Shown piece after piece: positions 1 through 8,765 of a DNA stretch of 64,000 bases. This DNA is from Coriobacteriia bacterium (GTDB taxonomy: Bacteria > Actinomycetota > Coriobacteriia > Anaerosomatales > PHET01): NCBI GenBank assembly GCA_034370385.1, contig JAXMKZ010000030.1:1-64000 (forward strand), given 5' to 3'. Position 1 is the first letter of the stretch; the number at the start of each line of letters is the position of its first letter. The notes beneath the pieces were generated by a model. It saw nothing but the letters and a program-made list of their open reading frames with translations. It did not search any database and had not been told where the DNA came from. A program made the position numbers and the translations under genes.

Positions 1-1
1 A

Positions 2-130
2 CGGCAGCGTCGTCTCTATGAGCTCGTCTCACTCAAGGAATCGATCAGGAGAAGGGAGGTGCAGGCACCCGATTTCGACGACATCTATGATGAGTCAACG
101 AAGGTGACGTTCGACGACATTCTTACGTGA
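2..130 (+). CDS. C-terminal end of an unidentified protein (partial)
   Basis: An open frame enters from the left edge and ends at TGA 128-130, giving the last 42 residues of a protein. The piece is rich in charged residues: an Arg/Lys-rich helical stretch is followed by two acidic FDD motifs, ending in DDILT. I do not recognise the family. It lies 135 bases upstream of the Asp23-like gene on the same strand. The frame could in principle be open by chance, but its amphipathic composition and position look like a real gene end. Confidence 0.45.
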   Translation, partial: RQRRLYELVSLKESIRRREVQAPDFDDIYDESTKVTFDDILT

Positions 131-188
131 GGCAACGGGCCGTGTCTATCACTGCACGCGGTCAGGTCGCGCCAACCCCTTCATCAGA

Positions 189-194
189 TATACT
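189..194 (+). promoter_or_regulatory. possible -10 box upstream of the Asp23/fakA operon
   Basis: TATACT at 189-194 lies about 70 bases upstream of the Asp23-like start, in the only non-coding stretch at this end of the window (131-265). No good -35 is seen at the right distance, so this is only a candidate. Confidence 0.25.
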
Positions 195-265
195 CAGCCG
201 ACGAGGATTCGCTCGCCAAGCTGTGAGCTGATGAGGGTGTCTCTGACCGGGATTGGAGTGCGACG

Positions 266-616
266 ATGACGAAGTGCGCGCAGGGAGCGGTTCACATCGC
301 CAACGACGTTCTGGCGGACCTTGCAGGGTACACCGCCCTTGAGGGCTACGGCGTGGTCGGCATGGCAAGCCCCACGCTTGCAGACGGCGTCGCTCAGATT
401 CTCCCGCGGCAGAAGCTCCGCAAGGGAGTCCGCGTCGCAGGCGGTCAGAGCGGGGTCGAGATCGACCTGTACGTCGTTGTCGAGCACGGCGTGAATATCG
501 CGGAGGTATCACACAATCTTGCCCAGCGGGTGCGCTACGCGATGACGGACATGGCCGACGTCGCCGTCGCACGCATCGATGTGCACGTCCTTGGCGTGAA
601 GGTGCGGCAGTCTTAG
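266..616 (+). CDS. Asp23/Gls24-family protein
   Basis: The 116-residue product has the Asp23/Gls24 (DUF322) pattern: an N-terminal strand-helix segment, a central Val-rich segment (residues 65-75) and a C-terminal VDVHVLGVKV-type strand. The family is small, often abundant and linked to the cell envelope or stress; the molecular activity is not known. ATG at 266 has a GGAG nearby. The stop (614-616) overlaps the GTG of the next gene by one base. An Asp23 gene directly before a FakA-type kinase is a common Gram-positive arrangement, which supports both calls. Confidence 0.85.
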   Translation: MTKCAQGAVHIANDVLADLAGYTALEGYGVVGMASPTLADGVAQILPRQKLRKGVRVAGGQSGVEIDLYVVVEHGVNIAEVSHNLAQRVRYAMTDMADVAVARIDVHVLGVKVRQS

Positions 617-2241
617 TGGGCGGCGAGGGTTCGACCCCAAGCGTTCCCGACCTGATCAGCGCGGCGGCCGCAGCCCTGGCCGAGCGCGCGGACGAGGTCA
701 ACCGACTCAACGTCTTTCCGGTGCCTGACGGCGACACGGGCATCAACATGTCGCTCACCATGTCCACGGTCGTGGCTGAGGTCGGCAAGCTCGACAGCAG
801 CGCAACGCTCGCCGAGGTGTGCCACGCCGTATCTCATGGGGCTCTCATGGGTGCACGCGGCAACTCCGGGGTCATCCTGTCGCAGATTCTCAGGGGTCTG
901 TGTGAGGGGATCTCGGCTGCACCTGTACTGGATACGGAGCACATCGCTCTTGCCGCGGAGCGTTCCCGCGACGTGGCCTATCAGGCGGTGCGCAAGCCCG
1001 TTGAGGGCACTATGCTCACGGTTGTCGCCGACGCCGCACTGGCCGCTCGGGAAGCGGCCGCCAGCGCGATGGATGCGGGTGACGCCCTCGACAGCATCGT
1101 AGCGGCCGCGTATCGGTCCGTTGATCGCACTCCTGAGCTTCTACCGATACTCAAGGAAAATGGCGTCGTCGATGCAGGCGGGTTCGGACTGGCGATCCTC
1201 CTCGAAGGCTTCGTCGGCGCGCTGACCGGCAAAGGGATCACCCTTGCGGACTCGACCACCAGAACCGCAGGTGAGCTGTCTGTGGAGCCGGTTGATGACT
1301 GGGATGATGGCGAGTTCCTTTACTGCACGGAGTTCCTACTCTTCGGCGAGGACGTGGACCAGGAGGCGGTCGGGGAGTTCGTTGCCACAGTCGGCGGCAG
1401 TGAGCTCGTCGTCGGCAGCAACGGCGAGTACAAGGTTCACGTTCACACCAACGATCCGGGCGCGGTCCTATCGCACGTCACCTCGATGGGCGAGGTGGCT
1501 GAGGTGCATATCAACAACATGCGCCGCCAGACGGCTGCCCGAGACGAACTTCTGCGCCAGGATTCCTCAGCGCAACCCGTCAAGGAAGTCGGTTTCGTGG
1601 CGGTCGCGTCGGGGGGCGGACTTGCCGAGATTCTCACGTCTCTGGGTGTTGATGTTGTGGTCAACGGCGGGCAGACGATGAACCCGTCCACCGCAGATTT
1701 GGTGGACGCCATCGTGAAGACCCGCGCTGCACAGGTGATCATCCTTCCCAACAACAAGAACATCGTCATGGCTGCTCAGTCGGCAGCCACCGTCGCGGAC
1801 AGGCCGGTACACGTGCTGTCGACCACGTCGGTTCCGCAGGGATTCGCGGCGCTCATCGCGTGGGACGGCGGCGACCAGCCTGAGGCTTCCCTTGAGGAGA
1901 TGGCGCATGCCGCGTCCCTCGTGCGTACCGGCGAGGTGACGCACGCAGTCAAGGACGCCGTTGGCTCCGCCGGTCCGATCAAGGCGGGTCAGGTCATCGG
2001 CATCATCGACGATGACGACATCGCCGTCATCGGTGAGGATGTTGCCGATGTCACGCTCAGGCTCGCAGCTGCGCTGGTCGATGAGGACATCGAGACGCTC
2101 ACCTTGTTCGCCGGTGCCGATCTTGACGACGTATCCCTCACGAGTCTGGTCAACAGACTCGGCGAGTCACTTCCCGGCGTCGAGATCGAGTCGCATCGCG
2201 GCGAGCAGCCACTGTATCCGGTCATCCTGTCCGCAGAGTAG
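616..2241 (+). CDS. fakA: fatty acid kinase catalytic subunit FakA (DhaL/YloV family)
   Basis: The 541-residue protein begins with a DhaL-type ATP-binding domain (about residues 8-200). It carries the metal-binding motif DGDTG at residues 38-42, and a second domain typical of YloV/FakA proteins covers the C-terminal half. In characterised members, FakA phosphorylates fatty acids presented by the DegV-like partner FakB, giving acyl-phosphate for phospholipid synthesis. The start is GTG 616, overlapping the upstream stop by one base. The FakB-type gene follows after 15 bases, so the two subunits are probably co-translated. PlsX, which handles acyl-phosphate, is encoded about 5.4 kb downstream. 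Confidence 0.85.
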   Translation: MGGEGSTPSVPDLISAAAAALAERADEVNRLNVFPVPDGDTGINMSLTMSTVVAEVGKLDSSATLAEVCHAVSHGALMGARGNSGVILSQILRGLCEGISAAPVLDTEHIALAAERSRDVAYQAVRKPVEGTMLTVVADAALAAREAAASAMDAGDALDSIVAAAYRSVDRTPELLPILKENGVVDAGGFGLAILLEGFVGALTGKGITLADSTTRTAGELSVEPVDDWDDGEFLYCTEFLLFGEDVDQEAVGEFVATVGGSELVVGSNGEYKVHVHTNDPGAVLSHVTSMGEVAEVHINNMRRQTAARDELLRQDSSAQPVKEVGFVAVASGGGLAEILTSLGVDVVVNGGQTMNPSTADLVDAIVKTRAAQVIILPNNKNIVMAAQSAATVADRPVHVLSTTSVPQGFAALIAWDGGDQPEASLEEMAHAASLVRTGEVTHAVKDAVGSAGPIKAGQVIGIIDDDDIAVIGEDVADVTLRLAAALVDEDIETLTLFAGADLDDVSLTSLVNRLGESLPGVEIESHRGEQPLYPVILSAE

Positions 2242-2256
2242 AAAAGAGCGCACATC

Positions 2257-3111
2257 GTGGGATCAATCGGAATCGTCACCGACAGCACCTCAGACCTCTC
2301 TGCCGAAGAACTCGTCCGCCTCGACGTAACAATGGTTCCCTTGAAGGTTCTGTTCGGCGACCGGACCTACCTGGACTGGGTCGAGCTGCCTCCTGCCGAG
2401 TTCTACCCGATGCTGGCCAATGCCGAGATCCTGCCGAAGACCTCGCAGCCTTCTCCCGCGGAGTTCCTTGCTACCTACCGCGAGCTTGCCGAGCGCGGCT
2501 GTACCGAGATCGTCTCCGTCCATCTGACGAGTGCCCTGTCGGGCACGGTGGCTTCGGCCCTGATGGCTGCAGAGGAATCCCCGATCCCCGTCCACGTGGT
2601 TGACACGAAGAAGGTCAGCCATTCGCTGTCTTTGGTTGTGCGTGCCGCAGTAGAGGCACGCGACTCAGGCGCCGACGCCGAGGGAATCGTCGCGCGTGCG
2701 CAGTCGGTCTCTCAGGAGATGCGCTTCCTCTTCGTGCTGGAAACCCTCGAGTATCTCGTCAAGGGCGGTCGGGCAGGCAAAGCCCAAGGACTCGCCGCCT
2801 CACTGCTGGGAATCAAGCCGATTCTGACCGTCAACGCAGATGGCATCGTTGAACCCTACAAGAAGGTGAAGGGTCGAAAGCGGGCACTTCAGTTGATTGC
2901 CGCTGAAGTCGCACGAGATGCGGCGGCCAACGGCCGTATGCGGCTTACCGTTCTACACGCATGCCTTGATGACGAGGGGGCCGAGCTCTTGCGCGAGATC
3001 GAAGCTACCGGTGCAGACATCGAGCTCATGCCCAACGGACTCATCGGCGCAGTGATCGGAACCTATGTCGGCCAGGGCGCCATCGGGTGCGCCTACTACC
3101 CGGTGGAGTAG
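2257..3111 (+). CDS. fakB: DegV-family fatty-acid-binding protein (FakB)
   Basis: The 284-residue protein has the full DegV fold signature: an N-terminal IVTDSTSDLS segment, the central TSQPSPAEF motif, a ligand-site HLTSALSGT motif, and KGGRAGKAQG in the second half. The family binds a single fatty acid and presents it to FakA for phosphorylation. The adjacent FakA gene makes this role likely; the lipid specificity cannot be read from sequence. The start is GTG 2257. Length is normal for the family (about 280 residues). recG starts 6 bases downstream. Confidence 0.85.
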   Translation: MGSIGIVTDSTSDLSAEELVRLDVTMVPLKVLFGDRTYLDWVELPPAEFYPMLANAEILPKTSQPSPAEFLATYRELAERGCTEIVSVHLTSALSGTVASALMAAEESPIPVHVVDTKKVSHSLSLVVRAAVEARDSGADAEGIVARAQSVSQEMRFLFVLETLEYLVKGGRAGKAQGLAASLLGIKPILTVNADGIVEPYKKVKGRKRALQLIAAEVARDAAANGRMRLTVLHACLDDEGAELLREIEATGADIELMPNGLIGAVIGTYVGQGAIGCAYYPVE

Positions 3112-3117
3112 CCTTCC

Positions 3118-5220
3118 ATGTCAACGCGGCCCCCGGCACACAGCCGTGCCGACAGACTGGCGGCGTTCGACGAGCCTGCCTCGGCAGCCCGGCACGTGGA
3201 CTCCGCGCGCGCCCAGGCGCTGTCAAGACTCGACATCAACACCGTATTCGATCTGCTCGTTCACGCCCCCTTTCGCTACGTCGATCTGACGAGGGTGACG
3301 CTGGTCCGCGATGCTCGCATCGGAGGGGATTGCACCATTGTCGGCACCGTTCATGAGGTTCGCGTCAAGCGCCCGCGACCTCGTCTGGCCGTCACTGAGG
3401 TCTCCCTCACCGACGCGACCGGGACCGTGGTAGGTGTGTGGTTCAACCAGCCGTGGGTGCAGCAGAGGTTCGTGGTAGGGGAGCGGGTCGCCCTGGCCGG
3501 TCGCGTGGAACTCGACTTCGGGCTACGCACCATGAAGGCTCCTTTCGTCGAGAAGCTGGCGAAGGACTCCTCGGACGCCGACGGTCGGGTCATCCCCGTC
3601 CATCACAGCACCGAGGGTCTCACTGCTCCGTGGCTGAGGCGCCTCATCGCATCAGCCATCGATGACTTTGGCGATGTAGCCGACCCACTGCCGTCCTCCA
3701 TCCGAATGAAGCGGGGACTTCTCGGGCGGGCCGCAGCTCTGCGCGGGCTGCACTTCCCTGACTCCCTCGAGGATGCGGACCGGGCGCGCAGGCGCTTTGC
3801 CTACGACGAGCTCGTGGTCCTTCAGCTCTATATGGCCATGCGTAGGCACGCGATCACTCGTGAGGTCGCGGGAGTCGCACACACCGTGGATGGCTCGGCG
3901 CTTCGCACGCTTCGTGAGGGACTGCCGTTCTTGCTCACCGACGACCAGGATCGTTGTGTGGGCGACATCCTTGCGGACATGGCGGCGCCGCGCCCCATGA
4001 ATCGACTTCTTCTTGGCGACGTCGGCACGGGTAAGACGGTCGTCGCGGCGTGCGCTCTGGCTGCGGCTCATGACTCGGGATTCCAGGCGGCGATGATGGC
4101 GCCGACGGAGGTGCTCGCTCTCCAATATGCCGAGAAGGTCGGTCCTCTGCTCGAGGCAGCAGGTATCCCGTGGGGTGTGCTGACGGGCTCGACGGGCGCA
4201 TCTGCCCGCGCGGCGATTCTTGACCGATGCGCGGGCGGCGAGCTGTCCGTGCTGTTCGGGACGCACGCGTTGCTTGAATCGAAGGTCCAGTTCAACCGCC
4301 TGTCACTTGCGATCGTCGACGAACAGCACCGCTTTGGCGTGGGTCAGCGACTTGGCCTCAGGGGCAAGGGGGCCGCATCCGACCTGCTTGTCATGACCGC
4401 GACTCCGATCCCTCGGTCGCTGGCGCTCACCCTCTACGGCGATCTGGCGACTTCGTACCTGCGATCCCGGCCCAACGCCGCGTCCGGCGTCGTGACGAAG
4501 CGAGTCAAGCCGCATCAGGCGGCCCCCGCGCATGAGGCTGTGAGGCGGGCGGTGTCAGCCGGTCATCAGGCGTACGTCGTATGTGCGCTCGTGGATGAGA
4601 GTGAGACCGCACAAGCCAAGGCAGCAGTACGCGAGGCCGAACGTCTCAGAAGTGAGGTATTTCCCGATCTCAACGTAGGGCTTCTGACCGGTCGGATGCG
4701 GCCTGCCGAGAAGGCTGCGGTGATGAAGTCCTTCCGCAACGGAGAGATCGAGGTGCTCGTCTCAACCACGGTCATCGAGGTGGGGGTCGACGTTGCGAAC
4801 GCCACGGTCATGCTGATCGAGGACGCTGAGCGGTTCGGTCTTGCGCAACTGCATCAGCTTCGGGGCCGGGTTGGTCGGGGAGACCACTCTGGCGAGGTGT
4901 GGCTGATCACCGACCCGCGCTCCAACGAAGCCAAGGAGCGCATAGCGGCCCTCGTCGAGTCTAGCGATGGGTTCGAGCTCGCTGAGCGCGACTTGATGCT
5001 TCGTGGCGCGGGACAGGTTCTGGGTGAACGTCAGCATGGCATTCCTGACCTCAAGGTCGCCGATTTGCTCACCGACCTTGACCTGGTCGAAGCCGCTCGC
5101 TCAGACGCGTTCTCAATGGTGCTCGTCGATCCCCATATGGCCTCACCGATGCACGCGCCACTCCGCGGCGAGGTCCAGCGTACGTTCTCGGGCGCAGGGG
5201 ACTGGGTGAGCAGCGGATGA
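3118..5220 (+). CDS. recG: ATP-dependent DNA helicase RecG
   Basis: The 700-residue superfamily 2 helicase has an N-terminal OB-fold wedge domain (about residues 60-150), Walker A GDVGTGKT near residues 300-307, a DEQH box at about 401-404, the TATPIPRSLALTLYGD motif, and the C-terminal QLRGRVGRG motif. RecG regresses stalled replication forks and processes branched DNA. Length is near the usual 680-700. ATG 3118 follows fakB closely. The stop overlaps the rsmD start in an ATGA, so translation is probably coupled. Confidence 0.95.
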   Translation: MSTRPPAHSRADRLAAFDEPASAARHVDSARAQALSRLDINTVFDLLVHAPFRYVDLTRVTLVRDARIGGDCTIVGTVHEVRVKRPRPRLAVTEVSLTDATGTVVGVWFNQPWVQQRFVVGERVALAGRVELDFGLRTMKAPFVEKLAKDSSDADGRVIPVHHSTEGLTAPWLRRLIASAIDDFGDVADPLPSSIRMKRGLLGRAAALRGLHFPDSLEDADRARRRFAYDELVVLQLYMAMRRHAITREVAGVAHTVDGSALRTLREGLPFLLTDDQDRCVGDILADMAAPRPMNRLLLGDVGTGKTVVAACALAAAHDSGFQAAMMAPTEVLALQYAEKVGPLLEAAGIPWGVLTGSTGASARAAILDRCAGGELSVLFGTHALLESKVQFNRLSLAIVDEQHRFGVGQRLGLRGKGAASDLLVMTATPIPRSLALTLYGDLATSYLRSRPNAASGVVTKRVKPHQAAPAHEAVRRAVSAGHQAYVVCALVDESETAQAKAAVREAERLRSEVFPDLNVGLLTGRMRPAEKAAVMKSFRNGEIEVLVSTTVIEVGVDVANATVMLIEDAERFGLAQLHQLRGRVGRGDHSGEVWLITDPRSNEAKERIAALVESSDGFELAERDLMLRGAGQVLGERQHGIPDLKVADLLTDLDLVEAARSDAFSMVLVDPHMASPMHAPLRGEVQRTFSGAGDWVSSG

Positions 5221-5792
5221 GAGTGATCGCCGGTCGTCTTCGAGGTCGACGCCTGAAGGCCCCCAAGGGGAATCACACACGACCCACCACCGACCGGGTT
5301 CGTGAGTCGCTCTTCTCCGTGCTCGCCTCACTCGCGGGGCCCGAGATCGGAGGGGGCCCGTGCCTTGATGCATTCGCCGGGTCGGGCGCCCTCGGTATCG
5401 AGGCACTCTCGCGTGGAGCCGGTCCGACCACCTTCGTCGAGACCGACCGCGCTGCCTTGTCGGTGCTTGACGATAACCTCGACTCGCTCTCGTTGCGCGG
5501 TGAGTCCAGGGTGCTCAAAGGGAGTGTGTTCTCGCTGGCGAAGTGCGGCATCGGCGGTCCGTTCTCGTTGATTCTGCTGGACCCTCCGTATACACTCGAC
5601 GCTGCTCAGGTTCGGTCACTGCTTTCAGACCTTTTGAGTACTGGAGCAGTGGAACCTGGGGCACTCGTGTCATGGGAGCACGCCAGCTCCACTGAGGTGG
5701 AGTGGCCCGAGGGGTTCGAGTCAGTCGCTCAGAAGCGTTACGGCACCATAGGCATATCGGTAGCGCGGCACATGGAGGGGCGGGGATCATGA
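5217..5792 (+). CDS. rsmD: 16S rRNA (guanine966-N2)-methyltransferase RsmD
   Basis: The 191-residue protein has the RsmD start (RVIAGRLRGRRL), a SAM-binding motif DAFAGSGALGIEAL at about residues 51-64, and the N-methyltransferase motif DPPY at residues 122-125. The family methylates G966 of 16S rRNA during 30S assembly. The start ATG 5217 overlaps the recG stop and its own stop overlaps the coaD start. The recG-rsmD-coaD order is widespread in Gram-positives. Confidence 0.93.
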   Translation: MRVIAGRLRGRRLKAPKGNHTRPTTDRVRESLFSVLASLAGPEIGGGPCLDAFAGSGALGIEALSRGAGPTTFVETDRAALSVLDDNLDSLSLRGESRVLKGSVFSLAKCGIGGPFSLILLDPPYTLDAAQVRSLLSDLLSTGAVEPGALVSWEHASSTEVEWPEGFESVAQKRYGTIGISVARHMEGRGS

Positions 5793-6280
5793 AGCGCGGC
5801 GTCGTGCCCGGCACGTTCGATCCCGTCACCTCAGGGCACTTGGACATCATCGAAAGGGCGGCGGCCATCTTTGACGATCTCATCGTTGGGGTCGCCTCAT
5901 CACCGGAGAAGAATGGTGGCCCGCTGTTCAACGTCGACGAACGCGTACAGCTGCTTGTTGAGGCCGTCGCGCATCTCGACAACGTGTCAGTCCGCCCTTT
6001 TGATACCCTATTGGTGAACTTCGCAGAAGAAGTCGGTGCGTCGGTGATTGTGAAGGGGCTACGCGCCGTCACGGATTTCGAACGCGAGTTCCAGATGGCG
6101 GCGCTGAACTGGCGTCTTGATGCAGACGTGGAAACCATGTTCATCATGGCCGTGCCGGAGTACATGTTCTTGAGTTCGTCTGCGGTCAAGGAGATTGCGA
6201 AACACGGCGGAACCGTCCGTGGGCTTGTGCCCGGGCATGTCGCCACAGCGTTGGAACGAGCACAGAACCCAGCCTCATAG
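5789..6280 (+). CDS. coaD: phosphopantetheine adenylyltransferase
   Basis: This 163-residue nucleotidyltransferase catalyses the penultimate step of coenzyme A synthesis (4'-phosphopantetheine plus ATP to dephospho-CoA). It shows GTFDPVTSGHLDII with the T-x-G-H signature at residues 14-17, and the C-terminal LSSSAVKEIA motif. The frame is open upstream to 5702, but ATG 5789 is chosen because it gives the family's normal N-terminus, overlaps the rsmD stop as ATGA, and follows a GGAGGGG ribosome site. Confidence 0.94.
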   Translation: MKRGVVPGTFDPVTSGHLDIIERAAAIFDDLIVGVASSPEKNGGPLFNVDERVQLLVEAVAHLDNVSVRPFDTLLVNFAEEVGASVIVKGLRAVTDFEREFQMAALNWRLDADVETMFIMAVPEYMFLSSSAVKEIAKHGGTVRGLVPGHVATALERAQNPAS

Positions 6281-6292
6281 GGAGGACGTTCG

Positions 6293-6751
6293 ATGGACAT
6301 CATGGCCCTTATCGACCGGATCGAGGAGATCGTCGACGGTGCTAAGAACGTACCGCTGACAAGCAACAAGATGGTCGATCCGGACGCCGTGTACGAGATC
6401 GTCGACGAGATCCGTGCGCAGTTCCCCGACGAGCTCAAGCAGGCACGCTGGATCGTCAAGGAGCGCCAGGAGATGCTCGAGGAGGCGGAGAAGGAGGCCA
6501 ATCGCATCCTCGAAGAGGCGCAAGGACGCGCTCAGTCGATCGCGAGCGAGCAAGAGATCGTCCGGCTCGCCGAGCAGCAGGCCGCTGACATCATGGACAA
6601 CGCTCGCGCTCAAGAACGCGAGATCCGACTTGGCGCAGAGGACTACGCAGACGAGATGCTCGCGAATCTGGAGGTCAACCTCGGCAAGCTTCTCACCGCC
6701 GTCCAGCGCGGCCGGGACCGCCTCCAGGGCAAGGTATCGCAGCGCCAGTAG
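6293..6751 (+). CDS. coiled-coil protein, SepIVA/DivIVA-like (positional assignment)
   Basis: The 152-residue product is almost entirely helical and highly charged, with long Glu/Lys/Arg/Ala heptad-like runs (about residues 45-125) and no membrane segment. Its N-terminus (DIMALIDRIEEIVDGA) resembles DivIVA/SepIVA-type or F-type ATPase b-subunit-like coiled coils. In mycobacteria the septal factor SepIVA is encoded next to a DUF177 gene, as here, so a cell-division scaffold is a reasonable guess; no sequence comparison was run. An AGGGAGG ribosome site precedes ATG 6293. The gene sits 12 bases after coaD and 15 bases before the DUF177 gene. Confidence 0.65.
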   Translation: MDIMALIDRIEEIVDGAKNVPLTSNKMVDPDAVYEIVDEIRAQFPDELKQARWIVKERQEMLEEAEKEANRILEEAQGRAQSIASEQEIVRLAEQQAADIMDNARAQEREIRLGAEDYADEMLANLEVNLGKLLTAVQRGRDRLQGKVSQRQ

Positions 6752-6766
6752 GCGCTCACCGGCCCT

Positions 6767-7306
6767 ATGACAGCGTTCCTCGTCGACATCAGCGACATTC
6801 TCGACACGGCCGGACTGTCTGAGGACATCGAGGGCGAACTAGCCGTAGGCGAGATCCGTGTTGGCGACGAGCGATTCGTCCTCGTCGAGCCCGCCAGGGT
6901 GATGGCCACGCTCAGCAACGCGGGTTCCGGGTTTGTCGCCACGGGAACCGTCGTCGCTCTGGTCAATGCCACGTGCTCTCGGTGTCTGTGCGAGTTTGCC
7001 ACACGGATCGAGGCTGAGATCGAGGCCTTCTTCGTCCCCGTGGGCGAAGAGGTCGGCGAGGACGACGAGGGCACCGTATCCGAGGACGACACCGTCGATC
7101 TGGGGCCTGCCCTCCTCGCTGCCCTCATCGTGGAAGCTCCGTTCGCGCCTGTTCACGATGAAGAATGCCACGGTCTGTGCGCCCACTGCGGAGCTGACTT
7201 GAACGTGGATTCGTGTGGGTGTGGACAGGTCCCCGATGCCGATCATCCGTTCGCGTCGCTTGCTGCCCTTGTCGAGGACCCGGTTGCACCTGGCACCGGC
7301 GAGTAA
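6767..7306 (+). CDS. DUF177/YceD-family protein
   Basis: The 179-residue protein shows the DUF177 core: the GTV..LVNATCSRCL segment around residues 58-70, an acidic middle (residues 85-105), and a Cys-rich end with CHGLCAHCGADLN followed by CGC. The paired cysteines suggest metal binding. YceD-family proteins are almost always encoded just before rpmF and are linked to ribosomal RNA metabolism in bacteria and plastids; the mechanism is unknown. ATG 6767 lies 15 bases after the coiled-coil gene. Confidence 0.88.
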   Translation: MTAFLVDISDILDTAGLSEDIEGELAVGEIRVGDERFVLVEPARVMATLSNAGSGFVATGTVVALVNATCSRCLCEFATRIEAEIEAFFVPVGEEVGEDDEGTVSEDDTVDLGPALLAALIVEAPFAPVHDEECHGLCAHCGADLNVDSCGCGQVPDADHPFASLAALVEDPVAPGTGE

Positions 7307-7315
7307 AATGGGGTT

Positions 7316-7345
7316 TTGCACTCGTTGCCGTGGGCGTGGTATTGT
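7316..7345 (+). promoter_or_regulatory. candidate promoter for rpmF-plsX
   Basis: TTGCAC (7316-7321) and TATTGT (7340-7345) are separated by 18 bases, in the 131-base gap between the DUF177 gene and rpmF. The calculated transcript start near 7352 would give an 85-base leader. Confidence 0.35.
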
Positions 7346-7437
7346 TTCGCCTCGTGCGGTCAGGCGTTCTGGCCCCCGAAGGTGAATGGATACGGGTAGC
7401 GAAGTTCGCAACCCTCACGGAGAGAGAGATCGAGACG

Positions 7438-7614
7438 ATGGCTGTTCCCAAGCGTAAGACCGGTCGCGCCCGCACCAACTCACGGCGCTCGAGTCACAAG
7501 CTCACCGCTGCAACCGTCAGCGTGTGCCCCCAGTGCCAGCAGGCCAAGTTGCCTCACCACGTCTGCTCTGGCTGCGGCTACTACAACGGCAAGGAGATCA
7601 TCGACACCGAGTAG
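7438..7614 (+). CDS. rpmF: 50S ribosomal protein L32
   Basis: The 58-residue basic protein begins MAVPKRKTGRART and contains two CxxC pairs (CPQCQQ and CSGCGYY), the zinc-binding form of L32. The frame is open further upstream, but ATG 7438 gives the universal L32 N-terminus and normal length. The cysteines mark the zinc-containing (C+) paralogue type. It lies between the DUF177 gene and plsX, a highly conserved neighbourhood linking translation to fatty-acid synthesis. Confidence 0.96.
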   Translation: MAVPKRKTGRARTNSRRSSHKLTAATVSVCPQCQQAKLPHHVCSGCGYYNGKEIIDTE

Positions 7615-7675
7615 GTGTCGTCACTGATTGTGTACGACCGTCCGCCTTTCTGGCACAAGGATCGGAGCCCGGTCG

Positions 7676-8668
7676 ATGTCCACCCATCAACCCATGATCG
7701 CCGTCGACGTTGTCGGCGGCGATTTCGCGCCCGCTGAGATCATCGCGGGCATTGAGCTGTCGCTTCGGGAAACCAAGGGGGTCGGCATCATAGCCGTCGG
7801 CCCCGTCGACATCGTCGAACCCCTGGCGGCCGCGCACGAGCGCATCGTGGCCGTCGTGGCGACTGAAGCCATAGACATGCACGACCATCCTGCAAGCGCG
7901 GTCCGGGCGAAGAAGGACTCGTCGATCGTCGTTGCGGCTCGTCTGGTCAAGGAGGGTCGCGCCGACGCGTTCTTCTCTGCGGGATCGACCGGCGCCGTCA
8001 TGGCCGCAGCGACGCTTGTCGTGGGTCGACTCCCCGGCGTTCATCGGCCCGCGATTGCGACGGTCTTGCCGACGGTGGGCCTTCCCTGCGTGCTCCTGGA
8101 TGCAGGTGCCAACGCAGACTGCAAGGCAGAGAACCTGCTTCAGTTCGCCCACATGGGATCCGCGTACGCCACGACGGTTCTGTCTGTCGACGCGCCGAGG
8201 GTCGCACTTCTCAACATCGGCGAGGAGCCCACTAAGGGTTCGGTGCTCACCCAAGAGGCCTTCGCGCTGCTGTCTGAGGGCTGTCCGGGCTTCATCGGGA
8301 ACGTCGAGGGACGTGATGTCCTCGAAGGCGTGGCTGACGTCATCGTGACTGACGGGTTCACCGGGAACGTCGCACTGAAGCTTCTGGAGGGTACCAGCAG
8401 CGTTCTGCTGCGTCAGGTCAAGGAGGCCATGACCTCGTCTGTCATCACTACCTTGGCGGCCGCCACGATGAAGCCCGCGCTCCTTCGCCTCAAGGCACGA
8501 TTGGATCCTGACACCTACGGGGGCGCTCCTCTGCTCGGTGTCAATGGGGTGTGCATCATCGGTCATGGCGCGTCGAGTGCCAAGGCCGTCGCAAACGCCA
8601 TCCGCGTCGGAGATACGGCTGTTCGCGGGGGCCTTACCTCGCGCATCGCGAACGCGTTGGTACGCTGA
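7676..8668 (+). CDS. plsX: phosphate acyltransferase PlsX
   Basis: The 330-residue enzyme has the N-terminal signature IAVDVVGGDFAP, then SAGSTGAVMAA, LLDAGANADCKAENLLQFA and ADVIVTDGFTGNVALK blocks typical of PlsX. It interconverts acyl-ACP and acyl-phosphate, supplying PlsY. ATG 7676 is chosen because GGAG lies 9 bases upstream; ATG 7694 is a possible alternative, and the frame is open to 7628. It heads the fab gene run, and with FakA/FakB it connects fatty-acid uptake to synthesis. Confidence 0.94.
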   Translation: MSTHQPMIAVDVVGGDFAPAEIIAGIELSLRETKGVGIIAVGPVDIVEPLAAAHERIVAVVATEAIDMHDHPASAVRAKKDSSIVVAARLVKEGRADAFFSAGSTGAVMAAATLVVGRLPGVHRPAIATVLPTVGLPCVLLDAGANADCKAENLLQFAHMGSAYATTVLSVDAPRVALLNIGEEPTKGSVLTQEAFALLSEGCPGFIGNVEGRDVLEGVADVIVTDGFTGNVALKLLEGTSSVLLRQVKEAMTSSVITTLAAATMKPALLRLKARLDPDTYGGAPLLGVNGVCIIGHGASSAKAVANAIRVGDTAVRGGLTSRIANALVR

Positions 8669-8679
8669 GAAAGCGTTCG

Positions 8680-8708
8680 TGGACATGGTGTCAAGCGTTG
8701 GGTACTAT
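8680..8708 (+). promoter_or_regulatory. candidate promoter for fabH and the fab operon
   Basis: TGGACA (8680-8685, five of six matches to the -35 consensus) and TACTAT (8703-8708) are 17 bases apart, in the 97-base gap between plsX and fabH. It would allow the fab genes to be transcribed separately from plsX. Confidence 0.5.
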
Positions 8709-8765
8709 TCCTCGACCGGGCGGGCGCGCACCACGCGCTCGCATGCCTAACCACCATGGAGCACA

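Noticed and set aside
5515-6507. A 330-codon minus-strand frame opposite rsmD, coaD and the coiled-coil gene
   Set aside because: It spans three well-supported genes and is Ser/Arg/Thr-rich without any recognisable domain.
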